Notes: generated by a model from the sequence alone, not told the origin. Shown: positions 23,846 to 32,088, counted from the first letter of the stretch. The stretch: DNA of 48,855 nt from Burkholderiaceae bacterium (GCA_024235875.1 JACKLP010000016.1:1-48855), one strand, 5' to 3'. A program made the numbers and translations.

Positions 23846-24478
23846 CTAGGTGGCGGTCAGGCCTTTTCTGAGCGTGGTCACCAGCTGCCGACACAGCACA
23901 TCGTAGGCGGGCTGGGCGATCTCGACATAGCCGTCGAGGGCGAGCATGGCCAGGCCGTGAACCGCCGACCATGCGATCCGCGATGCAGCCTCCACATCGC
24001 GGACATGTCCCGGGGCCTGGCTCGCCAGTGCGTCGATGGCCTCGCGCAATATTTCATGGCTGGAGTCGCCGCCGCGCGATGCCCGCAGCTCGAGTGCCAT
24101 CGATCGATAGCGTTCGTTGCGCGCGCCGAACATCAATCGAAACCGTGTCGGATTGCGGGCGGCGAACGACAGATAGCTCAATCCGCTCGCCTCGAGGGCA
24201 TCGCCCGCACGGACCTGGGCCGTCCCGGCGCCGGCCAGCGCGGAATCGACAGCCGCTCTCATCTCGGCGCTCAGTGCCTCGAAGCCGTCGGCCGCCAGTT
24301 CGGCCAGCAGCGCGTCCTTGGAGTCGAAGTGCCGGTACGCCGCCGCGGGGCTGACGCCGATCTCGGCAGCTGCCGCCCGCAGGCTGAATGCCGTCGTGCC
24401 CTCCGCTTCGATGCGTCGGAGCGCGCATGCGAGCAGTGCATTGCGTAGATCGCCGTGGTGGTAGCGCTCGGTGTTCAT
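23846..24478 (-). CDS. TetR-family transcriptional regulator
   Basis: 210 residues. The N-terminal helix-turn-helix domain is clear: YHHGDLRNALLACALRRIEA, then FSLRAAAAEIGVSPAAAYRH and FDSKDALLAELA. The C-terminal part matches the TetR_C type with SYLSFAARNPTRFRLMFG. It is divergent from a lipoprotein hydrolase gene, and a pair of matching palindromic sites lies in the promoter region. A TAGAAT -10 for this gene (minus strand, 24488-24493) lets one site fall between its -35 and -10, so autoregulation is expected. It may also serve the amidase downstream. Confidence 0.92.
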   Translation of the reverse strand: MNTERYHHGDLRNALLACALRRIEAEGTTAFSLRAAAAEIGVSPAAAYRHFDSKDALLAELAADGFEALSAEMRAAVDSALAGAGTAQVRAGDALEASGLSYLSFAARNPTRFRLMFGARNERYRSMALELRASRGGDSSHEILREAIDALASQAPGHVRDVEAASRIAWSAVHGLAMLALDGYVEIAQPAYDVLCRQLVTTLRKGLTAT

Positions 24479-24495
24479 TCAAAGGGCATTCTAGC

Positions 24496-24509
24496 CAATG
24501 TAAGCATTG
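24496..24509. promoter_or_regulatory. TetR operator candidate 1
   Basis: CAATG-TAAG-CATTG, perfect 5-base arms. It lies between the -35 and -10 regions of the tetR promoter (minus) and ends at the base before the hydrolase -35 hexamer at 24510. Confidence 0.55.
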
Positions 24510-24538
24510 TTGACATGTGCGTCGTCGATGGCTAAAGT
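24510..24538 (+). promoter_or_regulatory. Promoter of the lipoprotein hydrolase gene
   Basis: TTGACA at 24510-24515 (perfect -35), a 17-base spacer and TAAAGT at 24533-24538 (4 of 6). Predicted start near 24545, followed by a GAGGAGG Shine-Dalgarno at 24555-24561 and the ATG at 24568. One of the clearest promoters in the window. Confidence 0.7.
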
Positions 24539-24541
24539 AAT

Positions 24542-24555
24542 CAATGTTTACATCG
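24542..24555. promoter_or_regulatory. TetR operator candidate 2
   Basis: CAATG-TTTA-CATCG, one arm mismatch, with the same half-site as candidate 1, 46 bases further on. It covers the predicted transcription start of the hydrolase gene. Confidence 0.5.
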
Positions 24556-24567
24556 AGGAGGCCGCAA

Positions 24568-25560
24568 ATGTTCGATCCGATCCTTCGCCGGGTTCGGCCC
24601 CTGACCGGGCCGCTGATGCTGATGGCTGGCCTTGCGGGCTGCGCCGCGACGGCACCCGACCCGAATTTGGTCCTCGATCCGGCCGCCTTGTCCGCCGACG
24701 CCCGGCATCGGCGCATCGACACCGTCATCGGCGCTCAGCCGGTCCTGGAAGTCCCCGGCCCGGGAATGGCGCTGGTCCTTTGGCCATCGGTGTTCGCCAG
24801 TGGCGCCATCCATGCCGATCTGGTGCGCGCATTCGCGGGCCGATACCGACTCCTCGTCGTGGAGCCGCCGCTGCCGGGACCCGACGGCGCTTCGGCGGAT
24901 TTCACCTTGCCTGCCTGCGCGCAGGCGGTGTCGCAGATCCTCGACGCATATGGCATCGATCGCGCGGCCATCATCGGGACCTCATGGGGCGGCTTGGTCG
25001 GCGTGCACTTCGCGCATCGCTACCCCGCCCGCACCGCCGGCCTCGTACTGCTGAACACGCCGTTCGACATGCCCGCCAGCGGGCCCGGCATCGGTGATCG
25101 CCTGATCGCCTGGGCGGCGGGACTGATCGGCAATACCGACTTGTTCATCAATGGTGTCGCGCGCAGCTTCTTCTCGCCCTCGACGCGCGAAACCGAGCCC
25201 GCGGCCTACCGGGCCTGGCGCGACTGGATGCGTCGAGCCGACAAGGACGCGCTCGCCGCCGTGGCGCGCAGCGTACTGATCGATCGGGGCTCGACCTTGC
25301 CGCTGCTGGCTGGAATCACGGCGCCGGCGCTGGTGATCGCGGGCACGGACGACGCGATGTACCCGGTGGCGTCTCTGGCCGATGCGACCGCACGAATGCC
25401 GAACGCACGCTTTCAGGCCGTTGCCGGCGCGCACCACATTGCGGCGGTGGATCGGCCCGACGACGTCGCCCGTGAGGTCGGGCATTTCCTGGCGGGCCTG
25501 CCACGGCAGGCGACCGACGACCCGACTATCCGCGAATCTCGGCCAGACGAGCCTCGATGA
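24568..25560 (+). CDS. Alpha/beta-hydrolase fold lipoprotein
   Basis: 330 residues. Signal with lipobox LAGC (Cys25), so a lipid-anchored envelope enzyme is likely. The alpha/beta hydrolase core shows the nucleophile elbow GTSWGG (Ser nucleophile, before LVGVHFAHRYP), then the acid in IAGTDDAMYPVASL and the catalytic His in VAGAHHIAAVDRPDDV. An ATG 24 bases upstream is in frame but precedes the strong GAGGAGG, so 24568 is chosen. Ester or lactone hydrolysis is likely, substrate unknown. Controlled by the divergent TetR regulator. The 3' end overlaps nudC by 35 bases. Confidence 0.82.
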   Translation: MFDPILRRVRPLTGPLMLMAGLAGCAATAPDPNLVLDPAALSADARHRRIDTVIGAQPVLEVPGPGMALVLWPSVFASGAIHADLVRAFAGRYRLLVVEPPLPGPDGASADFTLPACAQAVSQILDAYGIDRAAIIGTSWGGLVGVHFAHRYPARTAGLVLLNTPFDMPASGPGIGDRLIAWAAGLIGNTDLFINGVARSFFSPSTRETEPAAYRAWRDWMRRADKDALAAVARSVLIDRGSTLPLLAGITAPALVIAGTDDAMYPVASLADATARMPNARFQAVAGAHHIAAVDRPDDVAREVGHFLAGLPRQATDDPTIRESRPDEPR

Positions 25561-26368
25561 GCGCGCGCGCGATGCTCAGGCGGGGCGGTAGCTTGGGCAG
25601 TGACTCGGGCGCGAACCACTGGGCGTCGGCGAGTTCGTTTGGATCCGGTCGAAGCTCGCCGCCCGCATACTCGGCGAAGAAGGCGAGCATCAGCGAATTC
25701 GGGAACGGCCAGCTCTGGCTGCCGAAGTAGCGCAGATCGCTGACCTCGATGCCGACTTCCTCGCGGACTTCGCGTCGTACTGTTTCCTCGATCGTCTCGC
25801 CGGCTTCGAGAAAGCCGGCCAGCGCGCTGTATCGGCCCGGCGGAAAATTGATCCCGCGCCCGAGCAGCAACTCGCTGCCACGGGTGACCAGCACCATCAT
25901 GGCCGGCGTGATGCGGGGGTAGACCACCAGCCCACAGCCGGGGCAGCGCTTGGCGCGCTCGCCCTGGAGCTGCTCGGTCGGCGTGCCACAAGCACCGCAG
26001 AAGCGGTGCGTGCGATCCCATTCGAGCACCTGCACGGCGCGCATCGCGATGGCCAGGCTCGCATCGTCGAGGACGCCGAACCACTGACGTAGTCCGGCCG
26101 CGCGCAGACCGGAGGGCAGCGGCGGCTGGTGCTCGGGCGGTGCGCCGGGGTCGTCGAGTGCAACGGCAACATGGGCCTGGCCGGCCTCGCGGCCCACTCC
26201 GTAGACACGAGCCGGCCGCAACCCGAGCTCACGATAGAAGCGCCATGGCAGGGCGGTTGGGGAATCGGTGAACAAGACCAGTGCATCGCGCACGAACACA
26301 TGCGCGATGGAGTCGTCGTCGAGGTGGACGTCGTGTGCGGATTCGAAGGCGTCGGTGGTACGTAGCAT
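25526..26368 (-). CDS. nudC: NAD+ diphosphatase (NudC)
   Basis: 280 residues. A zinc ribbon (CGACGTP then CPGCGLVVYPR) lies between the N-terminal domain and the Nudix domain. The Nudix box is GFLEAGETIEETVRREVREE, and the NudC hallmark SQPWPFPxS appears here as SQSWPFPNS, one substitution. It cleaves NAD(H) to NMN and AMP and removes NAD caps from RNA. The ATG has no Shine-Dalgarno but has a TATACT hexamer six bases upstream. The 3' end overlaps the hydrolase gene tail to tail. Confidence 0.93.
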   Translation of the reverse strand: MLRTTDAFESAHDVHLDDDSIAHVFVRDALVLFTDSPTALPWRFYRELGLRPARVYGVGREAGQAHVAVALDDPGAPPEHQPPLPSGLRAAGLRQWFGVLDDASLAIAMRAVQVLEWDRTHRFCGACGTPTEQLQGERAKRCPGCGLVVYPRITPAMMVLVTRGSELLLGRGINFPPGRYSALAGFLEAGETIEETVRREVREEVGIEVSDLRYFGSQSWPFPNSLMLAFFAEYAGGELRPDPNELADAQWFAPESLPKLPPRLSIARALIEARLAEIRG

Positions 26369-26374
26369 CCGCGC

Positions 26375-26380
26375 AGTATA
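26375..26380 (-). promoter_or_regulatory. -10-like TATACT for nudC
   Basis: Read on the minus strand, TATACT ends six bases before the nudC ATG at 26368. The leader between is GCGCGG, so the mRNA is predicted to be leaderless. No good -35. Confidence 0.5.
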
Positions 26381-26470
26381 GAACCTCGGACGCGGACCCG
26401 TGCTCGACGCCCGACGATGTTTTCGGTACGCCGTTCCGGCGGGTGAACGTTCCGCGCGGGCGGCCCTTCC

Positions 26471-26476
26471 TATACT
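26471..26476 (+). promoter_or_regulatory. -10-like TATACT for the first EamA transporter
   Basis: TATACT ends six bases before the ATG at 26483, without a Shine-Dalgarno. The hexamer and spacing are the same as at nudC and at the second EamA gene. Confidence 0.5.
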
Positions 26477-26482
26477 CCCGCG

Positions 26483-27442
26483 ATGCCTTCTCCCGGACCC
26501 CTCCCGCGATCCGATCGCGAAGCCACCGTTCGCGCCGGCCTGGTGACGCGCGCACTCACCAGCTTCGCGAGCCTGCCGCCAACGGCCCGTGGGCTGTTGT
26601 GGAGCGCGGTGGCCGGATTGCTCTTCAATCTGCTCAACACCACCTTGCGCGCGATGTCGCTGCAGCTCGACCCGATGCAGGTCGCGTTCCTGCGCAATGT
26701 CTTCGGCTTGCTGGCCGTGCTGCCCTTCTTTCTACGGCGCAGCGCGGCGTCGATCTGGCCACGCAATCCGCGCGGCATGGTCTGGCGCGGCATTGCGCAC
26801 ACGATCGGCCTGCTGCTCTGGTTCAGCGCGCTGCCCCACCTGCCACTGGCCGATACCACGGCGATCGGCTTTACCGGACCCATCTTCATCATGCTCGGTG
26901 CCGCCTGGTTCCTGGGCGAGAAGCTGGTCGCCGCACGCTGGATCGCGGCCGGCATCGGGTTCGTCGGCGTATTTGTCGTGGTCGGCCCGAAGCTCGCCGG
27001 CAGCGGTGGTGTCTGGAATCTCGTGATGATCAGTGCGGCGCCGGCCTTCGCGGCTTCGTTCCTGATCGCCAAGAGCCTGACCCGCCACGACAATCCGTCG
27101 GTGATCGTGTTCTGGCAGGCCGTGATGGTGGCTGCGCTGTCGATGCCGTTGGCCCTGATGACATGGCGCTGGCCAAGCGCGGCCCAATGGGGCTGGTTCG
27201 CGCTGACCGGGATGCTCGGAAGTGCCGGTCACTGGTGCCTGACCCGCTCCTACGCGATCGCCGATATTTCCGCCACCCAGCCGGTGAAGTTCCTGGACCT
27301 GATCTGGGCCAGCATTCTGGGCTTCCTGGTGTTCGGCGATCGCCCTGCGCTGTCGACATTCATCGGCGGCACGCTGATCGTGGCCGCCACGATCTGGATC
27401 GCTCGGCGCGAAGCCGGTGCCAGGAAGCGAGCGGCTGGCTGA
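26483..27442 (+). CDS. EamA/DMT-family transporter (copy 1)
   Basis: 319 residues. Ten predicted membrane segments in two EamA repeats, starting at about residue 35. Family stretches are LQLDPMQVAFLRNVFGL, LPHLPLADTTAIGFTGPIF and ITQ-like DISATQPVKFLDLIWASILG. Substrate is not predictable; relatives export small amino acids or metabolites. Strong similarity to the gene at 28590 shows a duplication, with the DUF3014 gene between them on the other strand. Ends about 95 bases from that gene, across a hairpin. Confidence 0.88.
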   Translation: MPSPGPLPRSDREATVRAGLVTRALTSFASLPPTARGLLWSAVAGLLFNLLNTTLRAMSLQLDPMQVAFLRNVFGLLAVLPFFLRRSAASIWPRNPRGMVWRGIAHTIGLLLWFSALPHLPLADTTAIGFTGPIFIMLGAAWFLGEKLVAARWIAAGIGFVGVFVVVGPKLAGSGGVWNLVMISAAPAFAASFLIAKSLTRHDNPSVIVFWQAVMVAALSMPLALMTWRWPSAAQWGWFALTGMLGSAGHWCLTRSYAIADISATQPVKFLDLIWASILGFLVFGDRPALSTFIGGTLIVAATIWIARREAGARKRAAG

Positions 27443-27480
27443 AGCGCGCGATCAAGCGTCGGTGAGCGCACGATCCAGGC

Positions 27481-27501
27481 CGCGGCGCGCTTGGCGCCGC
27501 G
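27481..27501. terminator. Hairpin between EamA copy 1 and DUF3014
   Basis: Eight-base stem CGCGGCGC / GCGCCGCG around GCTTG, in a 95-base convergent gap. Likely bidirectional, no T-run. Nothing else is seen in the gap. Confidence 0.45.
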
Positions 27502-27537
27502 CCCCGACAGCGCCGCCGCGCGTAGCACAGGCAGGCG

Positions 27538-28491
27538 TCAGCGCTTGGGCACCAGCACCGCGCGCCAGCGGCGCAACAAGGCCTTGAGCCGAGCCGCGTT
27601 CTCGGGCCCGATCCGGACCATGATCTTGCGACCGGCCGAGAGCTTCTCGAGCGTCGGGTCGGCGTACTTGTACAAGACCTTGGGCTGGACCAGTTCGATC
27701 GGTTCGGTGACTTCGGGTGCGGACAGCATGTCGTCGATGGCGTCGACGACGCGATCGCTGAAATGCAGCTTGGGAAAACCCATCGCCCGGTACTCGTACT
27801 GCAGCAGCGGATAGAACGCCACATAGGCCGCTACCGCCTTGCGCGGATCGATCGATTCGAGAAAGCCGACGACCGGATCGTAGCGACTGAAATTCTCTGG
27901 GCTCAGCGTGAAGCGGTCACCGTTGGCTCGTACGCCGAGCTGGCCTGGTGTGCGTCGCACGGCGCTCCACTGCGATGGCACGATCTCGCGTGGCAGATTG
28001 TCGACCGTGACCACGAATCGGCGCACGAAGTCCTGCAGGTTGAGGAATCGCGCCAGCACCATCCGGGGCTGTAGTCCGGTGAGTGCGGCCAGGATCGGCG
28101 CATCGGTGTTCTCGCCGGGCTCGGCCGGCGATCCTTCGGTCACGCCGCCCGGTACCGGATAGCGCGGGCGTGTATCGGCTTCGGCGCCAGTGCGTGTGTC
28201 GTTCGCGCCCTCGTCGGTCGCGGCGACGGTGCCGGAAATGGTGCCGGCGGCATCGACCCGATCGGTTTGCCGCTCGCGCGGCTCGGGCGCCGAATCGGGG
28301 GGCGCCTGGGTGCTGGTCGCGGCAGCGGAATCGCCGGACTTGCCAGGAGACAGATCCGGCACGAATCTGTCGAACAGCCGGCCCCCGCTTTGCCAGACCG
28401 AAAAGGCCGCGACGAGCACGATGACTGCGCCGAGGATGAGCCACCACGGTGGCCCGCTCGACGCCTTGGGGGGATATGTGGGCCGGTTCAT
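27538..28491 (-). CDS. DUF3014 domain protein, single-pass membrane anchored
   Basis: 317 residues. A short cytoplasmic N-terminus is followed by one membrane helix (about 16-36, WWLILGAVIVLVAAFSVW), a low-complexity Ser/Ala/Pro/Glu linker to residue 130, and a folded domain with DNLPREIVPSQWSAV, FSRYDPVVGFLESIDPRKAV and LHFSDRVVDAIDDML. This matches DUF3014, an envelope protein family without a known role. The ATG at 28491 is chosen by family start. It is flanked by two paralogous EamA transporters; whether this is functional or chance is unclear. Confidence 0.85.
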   Translation of the reverse strand: MNRPTYPPKASSGPPWWLILGAVIVLVAAFSVWQSGGRLFDRFVPDLSPGKSGDSAAATSTQAPPDSAPEPRERQTDRVDAAGTISGTVAATDEGANDTRTGAEADTRPRYPVPGGVTEGSPAEPGENTDAPILAALTGLQPRMVLARFLNLQDFVRRFVVTVDNLPREIVPSQWSAVRRTPGQLGVRANGDRFTLSPENFSRYDPVVGFLESIDPRKAVAAYVAFYPLLQYEYRAMGFPKLHFSDRVVDAIDDMLSAPEVTEPIELVQPKVLYKYADPTLEKLSAGRKIMVRIGPENAARLKALLRRWRAVLVPKR

Positions 28492-28577
28492 CGGGCCGAC
28501 TCGATTCGCCAAATGGCGAGAGGGTACACGAGCGCTTCGTGCCGTCCAACTCGACGCCGTCAAGTCCGCGTCGCTTC

Positions 28578-28583
28578 TATACT
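28578..28583 (+). promoter_or_regulatory. -10-like TATACT for the second EamA transporter
   Basis: TATACT ends six bases before the ATG at 28590. The six bases are GCAGGG, too close to the ATG for a normal Shine-Dalgarno. Same layout as at copy 1. Confidence 0.5.
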
Positions 28584-28589
28584 GCAGGG

Positions 28590-29612
28590 ATGAATGCCGA
28601 TGCGGGTTCCTCGATCGCCGACGCGGGTGCGAACCTGCCCGGTAGCGGCGCCGATACGGGTGGGCCGGGTGCCGGCGCGGCGCCGGCGAACGTCGGATCC
28701 GGGCAACAGCCGTCGTCTGCCCCGAAGCCTTCGCCTGCTGGCCGGGTCGTGTTGGCGGGTCTGCTGTGGATGGCCGTCGGCGGATTCATGTTGCAGGCGC
28801 TCAACGCGCTGATGCGCAAGATGACACTGCAATTGGACCCGATGCAGGCCCAGTTCCTGCGCTACCTGTTCGGACTGGCCGCGATGCTGCCGGTCATCGT
28901 GCCCACCGTCTGGCGCACCGGTTGGACGGCCTACCGGCCAAATGGCCTGGGTGGTCAGATCTGGCGCGGGGTCGTGCACACCGGCGCGATGACCTTCTTC
29001 TTCGCCGCGCTGCCACACCTGCCGCTGGCGGACGTGACCGCGATCATGTTCACGACGCCGTTGTTCGTGCTGGTCGGTGCCACCCTATTCCTCGGCGAGC
29101 GAATCCCTTCGCAGCGTTGGCTTGCCGCCGCCGTCGGCTTCATTGGCGTGCTGGTCGTGGTCTGGCCGCACCTGAGCGGGCGTGGCGCGGGTATCTGGAG
29201 TCTGATCATGTTGGCCGCCGCGCCCCTGTTCGCCGGCTCGTTCCTGATCACCAAGGCCCTGACCCGTCGCGACTCGCCCAGCGTCATCGTGACCTGGCAG
29301 GCGATCACGGTCTGCCTGTTCTCGGTCCCGATGGCGGTCCTTTCCTGGTCGGCGCCCAGTCCACCGCAATGGGGCTGGTTCGCGCTCTCGGGCGTCATCG
29401 GCACCCTCGCGCACTACTGTTTCACGCGTGCCTTCTCGCTGATCGATATCTCCACCACGCAACCGGTTCGCTTCCTGGATCTGATCTACGCGTCGATCTT
29501 CGGCTTCTGGCTGTTCGGCAACGTACCGTCGCCGAGCGCACTGGTCGGCGGCGTCGTGATTCTCGCGTCGACGATCTGGATCGCGCGTCGCGACACCCGG
29601 GCGACATCCTGA
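28590..29612 (+). CDS. EamA/DMT-family transporter (copy 2)
   Basis: 340 residues: a low-complexity N-terminal extension of about 50 residues (Gly/Ala/Pro-rich, absent in copy 1) and ten membrane segments. Shared stretches with copy 1 include MxLQLDPMQxxFLRxxFGL, LPHLPLADVTAIMFTTPLF, ITKALTRRDSPSVIVTWQA and DISTTQPVRFLDLIYASIFG. Start chosen at the first ATG with a -10 six bases upstream. It forms an operon with the next small gene: the stop and start share one base (TGATG). Confidence 0.88.
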   Translation: MNADAGSSIADAGANLPGSGADTGGPGAGAAPANVGSGQQPSSAPKPSPAGRVVLAGLLWMAVGGFMLQALNALMRKMTLQLDPMQAQFLRYLFGLAAMLPVIVPTVWRTGWTAYRPNGLGGQIWRGVVHTGAMTFFFAALPHLPLADVTAIMFTTPLFVLVGATLFLGERIPSQRWLAAAVGFIGVLVVVWPHLSGRGAGIWSLIMLAAAPLFAGSFLITKALTRRDSPSVIVTWQAITVCLFSVPMAVLSWSAPSPPQWGWFALSGVIGTLAHYCFTRAFSLIDISTTQPVRFLDLIYASIFGFWLFGNVPSPSALVGGVVILASTIWIARRDTRATS

Positions 29613-29833
29613 TGCTTGCGTGGCTCGATCGCCTCCCGTACCCCATCCTCTTGGTCGCGGCCGTCCTGTTGGGCGCGGCGCCTTTCCTGCCCGAGCCGCA
29701 TCTGTGGCAAAAGCTCAAGATGCTGGCCGGCGGCACGCTTCACCGACCGATCGACATCTTCGACCTCGTCTGGCATGCGAGTCCGCTGCTGCTGCTGGCC
29801 GTGAAGATCGTGCGGCAGCGATCGCGGCGCTGA
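29612..29833 (+). CDS. Small membrane protein (often labelled RND-transporter-like)
   Basis: 73 residues. Two hydrophobic stretches, LPYPILLVAAVLLGAAPFLP and SPLLLLAVKIV, are separated by a charged loop with LWQKLKMLAGGTLHRPIDIFD. Similar proteins are found in proteobacteria, usually next to transporters, without a proven function. Coupled by a one-base overlap to the EamA gene, with the NERD-helicase gene 19 bases downstream. It is genuine on the evidence of coupling and conserved-looking composition. Confidence 0.7.
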   Translation: MLAWLDRLPYPILLVAAVLLGAAPFLPEPHLWQKLKMLAGGTLHRPIDIFDLVWHASPLLLLAVKIVRQRSRR

Positions 29834-29852
29834 TCGGCCGGTCGCAGACGCA

Positions 29853-31538
29853 ATGGCGGTGATCATTCCCGGCGATTGGCGCGCGTCCGAGGTGCTCGGC
29901 GGCAATGCGCGCGTCATCGAGACCTTGGCGCTCTTCGCTCGAGGCCTGCCCGCGTCGCTGACGGTCTTTCACGGTGTGCACTGGACCCGGGTCGAGCGTG
30001 GGCTCGCTTCGATCGGCGAGATCGACTTCGTGGTGCTCGCGCCATCCGGCCATCTCTTGCTGATCGAGCAAAAGACCGGCTTCCTCGAAGAGAGCCCCGA
30101 CGGCCTGCTGATGCGCCATGCGGGGCGCAAGAAGCTGGTTCGCGTGGAAGTCGATCGCACGGTGGATGCCTTGCGTCGCCGCCTGGGCCCCGCCTTGCAG
30201 GGGGCTGCGGTGCCCGAGATTGGCTACCTGCTCCACTGCCCCGACTATCACGTACGCGAACCCGGCAGTGCCGGCATGGATCCGGCACGAATCGTGGATG
30301 CGTCGGCGCCCGACACCCTGTGCCAGCGCGTGATCACCGCGCTTGGCGCCGATGCCGGCTCGAACGGACCGGCCGACGATCCGCTGATCGCGAATCGCCT
30401 GCATCGCTTCTTTGCCAACGAGCTCGAGCTGGTCCCCGACGCCAGCGCGATGGTGGGCCGTGCCGAGGCGATCGTGACCCGGCTCTCCGGTGGGTTGGCG
30501 ACCTGGGCACGACGTCTGGATGCCGACCCGTTCCGCCTGCGCGTACTGGGCACGGCCGGCAGCGGCAAGACGCAGCTGGCCCTCGCCCTGCTCCAGGACG
30601 CCGCACGCGACGGACGCGAGGCGCGCTACATCTGCTTCAACCGGCCGCTGGCCGATCACCTCGCACGGGTCGCGCCGGCGGGTACGAGCGTGCAGACCTA
30701 TCACCAATGGTGCGAGCAGCGACTGCGGGCCGCCGGCGCCACGATCGATTTCAGAAGCGCCGGCGCGTTTGCCGACCTGGTCTCGCGGGCGCAGGCGCTC
30801 GCGGCGACCGAATCGGATCGGGTGGACCTGCTCGTCGTCGACGAAGGCCAGGATATCGAGCCCGGCTGGCGCGAAGACATGTTCGACAAGGTCGGTCGGG
30901 CGGGTGCTCGCGGGCGCATCGTCTGGCTCGAGGATCCGATGCAGAACCTTTATGACCGCGAGCCGTTCGAGCCCGATGGCTGGATCACGCTGAGTACCCC
31001 GTCGAACTATCGCAGCCCGCGCCGGCTCGCTCGTTTCCTGACACGACTCCATGACATGGCGCACGCGGGGCGGGAGTCGGTGATCGCCGAAAGCCCGTTC
31101 GTTGGCGAGCGCATCGAATTGTTCGGCTATGCCGACACCGAGGGCCTGGCCGACGCCAGCAAGCGCGCGATCACCGCGGCCCTGCGAGCGGGGTTCCGCC
31201 GACAGGACATCGCGTTGCTGAGTTTCGCGGGGCGGGAACGCTCGCGTCTACTGTCGCTCGATACGCTCGGGCCGCACGCGTTGCGCCGATTCACCGGGCA
31301 ATACGATCTTTTCGGTTCGCCCAGGTATTCGGATGGCGACCTGGTCCTCGAGACCGTGTATCGCTTCAAGGGACAGAGCGCGCCTTGCGTGATCTTCACC
31401 GAGGTCGAGTTCGAAACGCTCGATGCACGTGCGCGACGCAAGCTGTTCGTCGGTGCGTCGCGGGCGTCGATGCGCCTGTTCGTGGTGGCGTCGCAAGCCT
31501 GTGTGCCCGCGCTCGAGTCGCTGCTCGACGACGACTGA
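29853..31538 (+). CDS. NERD-nuclease / SF1 helicase-like fusion protein
   Basis: 561 residues. N-terminal NERD domain (about 15-150): GEIDFVVLAPSGHLLLIEQK carries the D and E-x-K residues of the PD-(D/E)xK nuclease fold. C-terminal SF1 ATPase: Walker A GTAGSGKTQ, motif Ia FNRPLADHLAR, motif II LLVVDEGQD, and motif V TVYRFKGQSAPCVIF, then VGASRASMRLFVV (motif VI). Similar fusions are seen across bacteria; the DNA or RNA target is not known, but some belong to defence or repair settings. It lies in a plus-strand run with a small membrane gene and a TerB-like gene. Confidence 0.85.
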   Translation: MAVIIPGDWRASEVLGGNARVIETLALFARGLPASLTVFHGVHWTRVERGLASIGEIDFVVLAPSGHLLLIEQKTGFLEESPDGLLMRHAGRKKLVRVEVDRTVDALRRRLGPALQGAAVPEIGYLLHCPDYHVREPGSAGMDPARIVDASAPDTLCQRVITALGADAGSNGPADDPLIANRLHRFFANELELVPDASAMVGRAEAIVTRLSGGLATWARRLDADPFRLRVLGTAGSGKTQLALALLQDAARDGREARYICFNRPLADHLARVAPAGTSVQTYHQWCEQRLRAAGATIDFRSAGAFADLVSRAQALAATESDRVDLLVVDEGQDIEPGWREDMFDKVGRAGARGRIVWLEDPMQNLYDREPFEPDGWITLSTPSNYRSPRRLARFLTRLHDMAHAGRESVIAESPFVGERIELFGYADTEGLADASKRAITAALRAGFRRQDIALLSFAGRERSRLLSLDTLGPHALRRFTGQYDLFGSPRYSDGDLVLETVYRFKGQSAPCVIFTEVEFETLDARARRKLFVGASRASMRLFVVASQACVPALESLLDDD

Positions 31539-31611
31539 GCGAGCGATCCAGCACTCGGGCGCCGAGGCGCGATGGACTACCCTGCAGGCTTCACTGTGGC
31601 AGCATCGCGAG

Positions 31612-32088
31612 ATGCTTGATTCGATTCGCGACTTCTTCGAGCGCTTCATCGGGGCCCGGCCCGTCGACAACGCGCATTCAGGCGATGCGATTGCGCTGGC
31701 CACCACGGCCTTGCTGGTGGAGGCGATGCGAGCCGACGCCCGGATCGACGATCGCGAGCGGGCGGTGGTGCTGGCCGCCGTGTCGAGCCGGTTCGGCATC
31801 GACGGGTCGCGTGCGACCGAACTGCTGGCCCTGGCCGAGCGCGAGGTGCGCGAAGCCAACGACCACTACCAGTTCACGTCGCTGATCGATCGTCATTTCG
31901 ATCAACCCGCAAAGATCCGGGTGCTCGAGACGATGTGGCAGGTGATCTGGGCCGACGGCAGGATCGACGCCCACGAGCGCCATCTGATGCGTCGGATCAC
32001 CGACCTACTGCATGTCACCCACGGCGATGCGGTGGCCGCACAGGCGCGCGCGCGCGAGGCCGCACTCGGTCCGCGGGCGACCGACTGA
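31612..32088 (+). CDS. TerB-like helical protein
   Basis: 158 residues. Two repeats of the acidic TerB motif appear: ADARIDDRERAVV (about 40-52) and ADGRIDAHERHLM (about 115-127), each with Asp/Glu that bind divalent metal in TerB-family structures. No membrane segment or signal. The start at 31612 (MLDSIRDFFERFIG) gives the usual short leader. It follows the NERD-helicase gene by 73 bases. The TerB fold often occurs with membrane-linked stress systems, but no other ter gene is present, so tellurite resistance is not implied. Confidence 0.8.
   Translation: MLDSIRDFFERFIGARPVDNAHSGDAIALATTALLVEAMRADARIDDRERAVVLAAVSSRFGIDGSRATELLALAEREVREANDHYQFTSLIDRHFDQPAKIRVLETMWQVIWADGRIDAHERHLMRRITDLLHVTHGDAVAAQARAREAALGPRATD

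Noticed and set aside
29853..31538. Defence island around the NERD-helicase.
   Set aside because: No methylase, integrase, toxin or other defence gene is near and the base composition does not change.
31612..32088. Naming the TerB-like protein a tellurite-resistance gene.
   Set aside because: No terACDEZ genes are nearby and the fold is found in many settings.
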